Shown in pieces: positions 58,340-64,000 of a DNA stretch of 64,000 nt. The notes under the pieces were generated by a model. That model searched no databases. It saw only the letters and a program-made list of their open reading frames with translations, and had not been told where the DNA came from. The position numbers were made by a program, and so were the translations under genes. Numbering within the stretch: the stretch's first letter is position 1; each line of letters begins with the position of its first letter. The DNA is from Acholoe squamosa (Eukaryota; Annelida; Polychaeta; Phyllodocida; Polynoidae): NCBI GenBank assembly GCA_949317995.1, contig OX439038.1:62001-126000 (forward strand). The letters are read 5' to 3'.

Positions 58340-59407
58340 ATGGACACTTTACTGGGATTTAATGAACTGCTTGGATCGAGTGAGTACCATACACTGTCGT
58401 ACAGCCAAGGTATTAAACCAAACGATGCACTGTGCTCTTTTGATGACAGAGAATTGTACTATGTAGACAACATGCCTGACAAACCATCACCCCAACAGTT
58501 TATTCATGGAATTAACATATATTTCATGCACACCTTAAACGAACTCCAAAATAAACTACCGGTTATTTACACTAGTCCTTTACACGAAAAAAAGTACATT
58601 TTACATTCTGACAAATTAGTTAGAGTACACAACACGGGTTTGGAGCCTCTCGAAGCATCTAGCGTGTTCACAGTAATTCCGCCATTATGTGTTCATGCAA
58701 ATACAGCCCGAGTTGGGGATCGTTACCTACTGCAAACTGTGGACTACAATGCCTTTATGACTGAGTTTAGGTCCTTGTGTATTATACTTTGCATAGTCTT
58801 AAACTCGGCTCGAACAAGAAACAATATAACGGGAAACAATGAAAGAAAACACCGAGAAACACTTGCACACTTTGCTTGTGACCATTTGCGAGGAAACAAA
58901 CTTTGGGACTATATGCTGGCTGCAGTATACGATGAGGAAAGTGTTTCCTCATTAACTGAAGCCTGCTGCCTTATTTTTAACGTAGCTGAACAATACTGGG
59001 CCCCTTCCTTAGGGTTAGCTCATGTAAATCGATTGGTACCGACTTCTGACACTTATCAGTCGACATTTTTACCAGCCGACGTTTTAATAAGGGATGTTTG
59101 TTTGTCCATTATAGAATTGGAGCGAAACGTAACTTGTGGCAGTGAAAACCCGTCTTCATGTGAAGAAGAAGATGAGAAACCTAACCTAATGTATGGTGAA
59201 AATCATAGTGGGGAACACAACACCTCCGAACATTTAAAGGAACGTTTGGAAAAGGAATTAAAGATAACACACGACATATCCTCTTTAGTGACATTGTTGA
59301 AAGAATTTGAACCGGTTAAAATTGGAAAAGTGTGTGTGGTAGGAAGCAAGGATGGTGCACTGCCCCGTAACAAAATGGAAGTGACGTTGTATGAGCAAGC
59401 CACATAA
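58340..59407 (+). CDS. Unknown 355-residue protein
   Basis: 355 residues, good ATG context. N-terminal half with mixed strands; a hydrophobic helix (FRSLCIILCIVLNS, about residue 145) that is too short for a sure membrane span; and an acidic, charged C-terminal third including CEEEDEKPN and a helical ERLEKELK segment. Not recognised; a capsid or tegument part is possible. AATAAA at 59526-59531 follows. Confidence 0.58.
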   Translation: MDTLLGFNELLGSSEYHTLSYSQGIKPNDALCSFDDRELYYVDNMPDKPSPQQFIHGINIYFMHTLNELQNKLPVIYTSPLHEKKYILHSDKLVRVHNTGLEPLEASSVFTVIPPLCVHANTARVGDRYLLQTVDYNAFMTEFRSLCIILCIVLNSARTRNNITGNNERKHRETLAHFACDHLRGNKLWDYMLAAVYDEESVSSLTEACCLIFNVAEQYWAPSLGLAHVNRLVPTSDTYQSTFLPADVLIRDVCLSIIELERNVTCGSENPSSCEEEDEKPNLMYGENHSGEHNTSEHLKERLEKELKITHDISSLVTLLKEFEPVKIGKVCVVGSKDGALPRNKMEVTLYEQAT

Positions 59408-59634
59408 TTTATTTAAATTGGTCATTAAACTGGTATAAAACCAGGGGTTTTTATTTTAAAAAATTAATTTATACACGTTTAGTACATTGTGTAACATGTT
59501 AATTGTTTTTTTATGAATTGCTTGTAATAAAAAGTTACTCTTACGTCCTTTGTATTACACTTGTTTTTACCCTTTAGCTCATGCCCTAATTTTAATAATG
59601 TAGTAAAAGCTGGGTTGTGCATTATAGTACAAAC

Positions 59635-61137
59635 ATGTCGTGCTTTTCAGACACTTTTATAAAATCGGTAAAACAACAAGGAAAGCTGATATTGAAGCAA
59701 CATGAAACACACGCATCATGTCCACAAGTGACGCTGGGCAAGGTTTTGGGTTGTGGGGAATCCCTTAAGGAAATACCCATGTTTAATGTCTCACCTTTTT
59801 TTACATGGGTGGACGGTTGTCATGAAACTTTACTTTCATTCAATCCAGAAAATGTCTCGATTCAAAAATATTTACCTACTCAAAAATTAAAAAATGTTCT
59901 GACTAAAAAGAACATATGTCGCAATAACCTCCATTCCTGGGTGGTTGACATTTGTGACGCTGTCAACATGCAGTCCAAGCACAGTGTAAGCACTTTTTTG
60001 CTTGACATTTGTTCCTTCTGTTTAACTCTACCGGAAAAAAGTCAGAATGCTAAACTTACCCTAGATGCTCAAGAGGAAATGATTCATTGTCTTACTAATG
60101 AATCGCTTGTTTGGTTGTTAGAAGTATTGCATATTTTAGGTCGCTTGCTTACCTTAGACGGCACTGTAAGGAAATCCAACTGGTATGCTTTATCTTTTGC
60201 ACCAAGTACTTTGTGGCTAGTGTTTCAGATAGAGGATGCAAACGGTGTGCAATTTTCAAGAGGCCTTGAAGTTATACAAAACACCATTTTTGAAGATGCC
60301 TGCATTCCAGTAACCGACATGCAAATGGCTGACCTTTTACAGGACATAACACTGCAAAGAAACAACCTAGCGAAATCATTTGCAACCCCTCGGTTTTGGA
60401 CAGTTACACCTTTGGCTTTATCTGACTGCTTTCCGCTTACTGGTGTGGTTTTACCTGTGCCTTACAATGTTCTTCTTGAACAAAAACCATGGTCGGAACT
60501 TATAAAAACTGCATCTTTGGTATCGACTGCTTTAATGCGTGTGTTATATTTGAATGAAACGGAATGCGAGAAAGTAAGTGAGGCAAAGATGGAAGTGGAC
60601 CGCTATAACCTAAATGTCGAGAAGTTACATGAAGTGGACATAAATGGTTTGGCCATACGTTCTGAGCGTGGTTTAGTTGTTACAGGCCCCGACTGTGCTC
60701 TAGTTCAATGGAATGATTTGTGTGCATTTCATTTTTGGCCCTTTCTAATTTCAACTCCCATAACAAATTTAAATGGTAAAAACTATCCAAGATGGACCTT
60801 AAGTAGAAAGTTTTTGTTTCTTTGCAGCGCAGCTTATTATTGTGGGGCCACTCGTCCATTGTGCAGTATTCTCGCTGACATTTCATGGTGGCAGTTTCTT
60901 CCATTTTTGAACAGCATGTACATATTTGGAAGTCAGCCCGGTGATGTGAAACATAAAGTTGTTCAGCCGAAAAAAGAACTTTTGCTGCCGCTTACTCGTG
61001 ATCAAAATTTAAAAACCTCTCTGTATTTAATAACACTGCCCGATTATAGCATATCCATACCCCATACCATTTTTCAAAGAATGGAAGCTTTTTTAAGATT
61101 GTCAGACGATATTTTGAATGCCGAATATGGTTGTTGA
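59635..61137 (+). CDS. Unknown 500-residue protein with possible -1 extension
   Basis: 500 residues from the ATG at 59635 (the frame opens earlier with GTG). No family is recognised; mixed composition with many Cys and Trp. Near its end, codons GCT TTT TTA at 61087-61095 contain the heptamer T TTT TTA exactly in phase, and the -1 frame is open from 61050 to 61355. The 0-frame stop is 42 bp downstream of the heptamer. The poly(A) signal is at 61435-61440, beyond the end of the extension, so both products would come from one mRNA. Confidence 0.6.
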   Translation: MSCFSDTFIKSVKQQGKLILKQHETHASCPQVTLGKVLGCGESLKEIPMFNVSPFFTWVDGCHETLLSFNPENVSIQKYLPTQKLKNVLTKKNICRNNLHSWVVDICDAVNMQSKHSVSTFLLDICSFCLTLPEKSQNAKLTLDAQEEMIHCLTNESLVWLLEVLHILGRLLTLDGTVRKSNWYALSFAPSTLWLVFQIEDANGVQFSRGLEVIQNTIFEDACIPVTDMQMADLLQDITLQRNNLAKSFATPRFWTVTPLALSDCFPLTGVVLPVPYNVLLEQKPWSELIKTASLVSTALMRVLYLNETECEKVSEAKMEVDRYNLNVEKLHEVDINGLAIRSERGLVVTGPDCALVQWNDLCAFHFWPFLISTPITNLNGKNYPRWTLSRKFLFLCSAAYYCGATRPLCSILADISWWQFLPFLNSMYIFGSQPGDVKHKVVQPKKELLLPLTRDQNLKTSLYLITLPDYSISIPHTIFQRMEAFLRLSDDILNAEYGC

Positions 61138-61355
61138 ACGAAGCCTATGAAAAATGTGAAACCACTCGAAAATCTGCAGTTAAGTTGCATCCTATGCTCT
61201 CCTCGAACAAGAGATCTCTTCATTGGATTCAGTTGTGCAAACCTATAGGAAACAGGACGGAAACTAAAGAAAGCCTTACTTTTCAAATAATGAAACCGGT
61301 TGCTGAAAAGGGTGAAAAAATCGTACAGTCTATTCTTTCCAACGTCAATGCCTAA
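61050..61355 (+). CDS. -1 frame extension of the 59635 gene
   Basis: The frame has no ATG near its start; its open part begins at 61050 and overlaps the upstream gene by 88 bp. After the overlap it encodes about 70 residues rich in Lys, Ser and Glu with no recognised domain. It is best explained as an extension reached by -1 frameshifting at 61088-61095, which would add about 86 residues, or as the result of an indel. Confidence 0.45.
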   Translation, partial: HIHTPYHFSKNGSFFKIVRRYFECRIWLLNEAYEKCETTRKSAVKLHPMLSSNKRSLHWIQLCKPIGNRTETKESLTFQIMKPVAEKGEKIVQSILSNVNA

Positions 61356-61832
61356 ACTTTAACACATGAACATAACTTGAAAACAACTGTACCAACAGAA
61401 CTAGAAAATAAGGTTTAATTTTGTTTTATTAAACAATAAAAAGTAACATGTAGATCTATTCGTTTTTTCTTTTGTGCTAGTTAACATTTAAAACCACACT
61501 CGGTGGCAAAAGCAGTGCCAAAATTTAGTTGTCTGACCTAACCCTAAGGTCAAGCTGACATCAGATATACCAACAGCTGTTATATATCAAGGTCTACTGT
61601 CCTAATACAAGAAAACGAGTTTGGGCAGGCACCTTGCTAAACTACAGTATGCATACTAGTAGTACTAACCATGTAATACATGAGGTCCGAGTTACCCCTT
61701 GCGCCCACTTGTGAGCTGGTTGCCGGTCGGGCAGCAGGAGCAGCACTGGTTTATATATTTGACATACATCGTGCATGTACCGTACATACAACTTTAACCG
61801 TTTACAAAGAAAAACATGTTTAAAAGTGACAT
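61356..61832. other. Intergenic region with dyads
   Basis: AATAAA at 61435-61440, then TGACCTAACCCTAAGGTCA (61534-61552), an almost perfect dyad with AGGTCA half-sites turned outward, CCAACAGCTGTTATATATC near 61570, GTATGCATACTAGTAGTAC near 61648 and TGTAATACATGAGG near 61672. No gene. An origin of replication or a nuclear-receptor-type control element are both possible; nothing decides it. Confidence 0.45.
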
Positions 61833-62357
61833 TTAAGCGAGTTCAACCATATTTGGTCCGTAAATGTACGTCCACTCACTTCCTTTAGCCCGACGTACAC
61901 TTAGTTTAAACTTCCGAGATAGTTTGGCATTTGTTTGGTGTATATGACTCCATAGTTTTACCAGTTTTTTTATGACTTCAAAAGACTTTTTTCCAGGTGT
62001 TTGATATAGTCCTTCCAGGTATCCCATGTAGTAATCCTCGCTTTTAACTGGTTCTGACTTTCCTTTTGCAAAATCAAAAGGAAATTGCTTTTTGAAAAGA
62101 GTGGCATTAGTACGTAATAACTCATACCACAAAAGTGCTAGTTCGTTTAGAAATTTCTTGTCTTTATTCTTGTGCTGGATAACATTCTCAAATGCCAGCA
62201 TCACATCCTCCTGCTCTGTAGTACAATCAACAAACTCGTGAAGGTCCACCAAATTGGGAACGTCCTCTATGTCACTTACAACACTGTCTATGTCGCTTTC
62301 CATGCAATTGTCTGTTGTAGTTAAAGGTGACGTTCTGCTGAAATCCTGTTCTGCCAT
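61833..62357 (-). CDS. Unknown acidic-helical protein
   Basis: 174 residues from the ATG at 62357 (a GTG lies upstream). N-terminal acidic, Ser/Asp-rich (ESDIDSVVSDIEDV), then helical (LNELALLWYELLRTNATLF) and a basic C terminus. A TATAAAAAGG (62421-62430, minus) is 64 bp upstream with ACCCCCTCCC at 62461-62470 behind it. A helical segment loosely resembles one in the next gene (NDLAVHCWYFLV), so the two may be distant paralogues. Function unknown. Confidence 0.55.
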   Translation of the reverse strand: MAEQDFSRTSPLTTTDNCMESDIDSVVSDIEDVPNLVDLHEFVDCTTEQEDVMLAFENVIQHKNKDKKFLNELALLWYELLRTNATLFKKQFPFDFAKGKSEPVKSEDYYMGYLEGLYQTPGKKSFEVIKKLVKLWSHIHQTNAKLSRKFKLSVRRAKGSEWTYIYGPNMVELA

Positions 62358-62420
62358 TTTGTTAGGTCCGTGACACACCAGAGTATACTGTAAAAGTACA
62401 GCATGGAAAAAGGAAGGGCT

Positions 62421-62470
62421 CCTTTTTATATGAGTTTAACACGTGACCTATGAGTCATGAGGGAGGGGGT
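62421..62470 (-). promoter_or_regulatory. TATA box with C-rich element for the 62357 gene
   Basis: TATAAAAAGG at 62421-62430 and ACCCCCTCCC at 62461-62470, both on the minus strand, 31 bp apart. Same C-rich plus TATA design as upstream of 52084 and 63786. Confidence 0.58.
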
Positions 62471-62580
62471 TTGAAAACCTTTACCCAATAGGCTTGAAGG
62501 GCGAAAGGGATTTTTAGTCTAATTTATGCAAGTCGGTAGGCCAATTGTCTTTTTCCTTTTTACCCTTTTTGGCAGTTTTT

Positions 62581-62985
62581 TCATTCATGTACTGCGGGTA
62601 ATTCCATGGCCACTTTTATACCGCGAACACTTTGCTGTACCAGCTTAAGGTACCTGTCATTGTGATCTCTCTTTATGATCATCTCTTCCATAAACTTTTT
62701 GGCCATATCTTGCACAAATTCCACAAGGTGCAAACCCAAAATGGGATCTCTGTGATGTATTGTCCGAAGTGATGAAATGTACAGTGCCTTAACGTGTTTA
62801 ATGTTAGTTTGGCTCCATGCCTGTGAAAAGGAAACCTTGTTTTGTCTTATGTTCAAACAAACAAGAAAGTACCAGCAGTGCACAGCCAAATCATTGTAAA
62901 CTAAGTCCTCCACCTCTCCTTGGTTCCATTCTCCTTCTTCCCATGTTTGGCAACCTTTGTCCGAGGTAACAGGTTTGGTGTTCAT
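62581..62985 (-). CDS. Unknown small helical protein
   Basis: 134 residues, mostly helical, with a Trp-containing start (TWEEGEWNQGE) and central LAVHCWYFLVCLNI and FVQDMAKKFMEEM segments. No signal peptide or membrane span that is convincing. It runs in the same direction as the gene at 61833-62357 and may be distantly related. Function unknown. Confidence 0.5.
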   Translation of the reverse strand: MNTKPVTSDKGCQTWEEGEWNQGEVEDLVYNDLAVHCWYFLVCLNIRQNKVSFSQAWSQTNIKHVKALYISSLRTIHHRDPILGLHLVEFVQDMAKKFMEEMIIKRDHNDRYLKLVQQSVRGIKVAMELPAVHE

Positions 62986-63387
62986 TGTTGATGGCTTGGT
63001 AACAAAGTTTCACGGAGTAACTTGTATTTGGTAAGCTAGCGTCTAGCTATACAGCCTGGCCTAAAGGATGTGTATTCTGCTTGTGAGTAATGCTACGTCT
63101 CAAGTGAACAGTAGGCCCCGGCTCCGTGATGGTAGCTCGTGAAAATGGTGTCACGGCTATACTCTGTTTAAGACAATGGGTATATTCGCGTTATATGTTC
63201 TACAAAATAAAATAAAAAGACTAAGGCAGAAAAGTTACACTGTTTCATTAAGTATGTTTTGCCATGTTATAAGGATGATAGCGGTGTACTAAACATAATT
63301 TAGTTGACTGTAAATAAGGCGGCCCTTTGGTTACCATGGTGACTGCACCCACTGACCTTTTACCACTGTTACCATAGCAACAGCATT

Positions 63388-63635
63388 TTTACCCCCCACG
63401 CTGCCCCTCCCCCTCTTGCAAACATGAATTGGGGGTCTTCCCACTGTAGTGTTGGCGTTTGCGTTTGCGTTTGCGTTTGCGGGTAGTAATTTATATGGGG
63501 TATATATATATAAAAGGGATTTTATAAATTATCGAGCGCAAACGCAAACGCAAACGCAAACGCAAACGCCAACACTACAGTGGGAAGACCCCCAATTCAT
63601 GTTTGCAAGAGGGGGAGGGGCAGCGTGGGGGGTAA
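63388..63635. repeat. Foldback hairpin with GTTTGC iterated arms, copy 4
   Basis: Same element as at 16296, 24652 and 29292. Its right flank (ATAAATGCTGTTTTACAATT and onward) is the reverse complement of the left flank of the 16.3 kb copy, so these two are an inverted pair about 47 kb apart. Five GCAAAC units right, four left. Confidence 0.93.
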
Positions 63636-63667
63636 AGATAAATGCTGTTTTACAATTGAAACGGGTG

Positions 63668-63697
63668 TAACCCCCTCCCACCGTTTTTTATATAAAT
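63668..63697 (+). promoter_or_regulatory. C-rich element plus TATA box for Rep-like copy 4
   Basis: TAACCCCCTCCCACC (63668-63682) followed by TATATAAAT (63689-63697). The gene's ATG is 89 bp downstream. Same pair as before the BTB gene at 51921. Confidence 0.6.
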
Positions 63698-63785
63698 TGT
63701 GTTTTTTTTCACTTTTTACTGTCAGTTGTTATTATGCAATTGTAAAGAACAGTTGATTGTTGTCTTTGGAAAACATAACCAAGCC

Positions 63786-64000
63786 ATGACACAGGCGGCA
63801 AGAAACTTTCTTATACAGTTTAATCCACGTGATGTGGTTAAACCAAACTTTATAGAATATTTAAACCAATTTATTACCAACAGGTCGCTTAAAGGAGCTT
63901 TATTAACTACTGACGGCCAGCTTTTTCTGAACGGTGGTAAAAGGGCAATTTATCTCAAATCTGGCATGGAAACCTTACAGAAATATTTACACACACAACA
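63786..64000 (+). CDS. Rep-like SF3 helicase, copy 4 (runs off the window)
   Basis: The first 71 residues of a further paralogue, cut by the window end. They contain the same N-terminal domain as copy 2 (21191-22684): RNFLIQF start, the RSLKGALLTTDGQLFL segment and LKSGMETLQ. The helicase part would lie beyond 64000. It is preceded by a foldback hairpin and a C-rich/TATA promoter. The start is the ATG at 63786 in CCATGA context. Confidence 0.62.
   Translation, partial: MTQAARNFLIQFNPRDVVKPNFIEYLNQFITNRSLKGALLTTDGQLFLNGGKRAIYLKSGMETLQKYLHTQ

Larger units (their letters stand above)
62986..63785. other. Non-coding region before Rep-like copy 4
   Basis: Contains the composite module (63291-63396), a GTTTGC foldback, the TTACACCC/C-rich and TATA promoter, and about 300 bp near 62990-63290 in which nothing is seen beyond AATAAAATAAAAAG near 63208. 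The plus-strand ORF 63449-63670 is a translation of the foldback and is not a gene. Confidence 0.55.

Noticed and set aside
61131-61355. Separate gene starting with TTG
   Set aside because: Eukaryotic-type virus genes rarely use TTG; the in-phase slippery heptamer gives a better explanation as an extension of the preceding gene.
1-64000. tRNA or rRNA genes
   Set aside because: No cloverleaf with a CCA-end or conserved T-loop, and no rRNA-like blocks, were noticed on either strand by eye.

Overview
The window looks like about 64 kb of a large double-stranded DNA virus of the Herpesvirales, closest in style to the malacoherpesviruses (oyster and abalone herpesviruses), or an integrated copy of one. 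The reasons are family-level: a herpesvirus-like capsid maturation protease with a scaffold tail (55794-57431), an alkaline-exonuclease-like nuclease (45687-47429), a primase plus SF2 helicase fusion (9974-13201), a large type I membrane glycoprotein (48688-51849), and several single-BIR, RING and BTB proteins of the kind malacoherpesviruses carry. Genes are intronless as far as can be seen, often have TATA boxes 35-120 bp upstream and AATAAA signals just after their stops. The virus name and host cannot be decided from the sequence, and polymerase, terminase and major capsid genes are not in this window.

Layout. 1-9973 is non-coding: a 2.5 kb unit repeated in tandem (two full copies and a truncated third), then a 966 bp tandem duplication and degenerate modules, studded with perfect ~50 nt hairpins, CA microsatellites and RFX X-box-like and CCAAT motifs. 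9974-13201 is the primase-helicase. 13202-15150 returns to the repeat family. 15194-23450 holds two small membrane proteins, two Rep-like SF3 helicase genes, a broken third copy, a BIR gene and several long foldback hairpins. 23450-30640 is non-coding and contains a 2.27 kb segment present twice plus foldbacks with iterated 6-7 bp units in both arms. 30776-33661 is a tandem family of three paralogous genes. Two BIR genes (33789-34331 and 35863-36258, minus strand) bracket about 1.1 kb with no convincing ORF but at least ten short hairpins whose apical loops share a GGAGTACGTT-like sequence. 36609-62985 is the gene-dense part with replication, capsid, envelope and unknown proteins. 62986-64000 returns to the foldback family and ends inside a fourth Rep-like gene.

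How it works together: the primase-helicase and nuclease would act in genome replication and processing; the protease/scaffold in capsid assembly; the ESCRT-III-like coiled-coil protein, membrane proteins and glycoprotein could act in envelopment and entry; BIR, RING and BTB proteins probably act on host apoptosis and ubiquitin pathways.

The most unusual observations are (1) the cluster of microRNA-precursor-like hairpins with one conserved loop; (2) foldback hairpins with iterated repeats located next to every Rep-like helicase gene; (3) two genes ending in overlapping reading frames with an in-phase slippery heptamer, suggesting -1 frameshifting; and (4) a possible viral ESCRT-III homologue. 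All functional calls are by eye from motifs; no database search was run.
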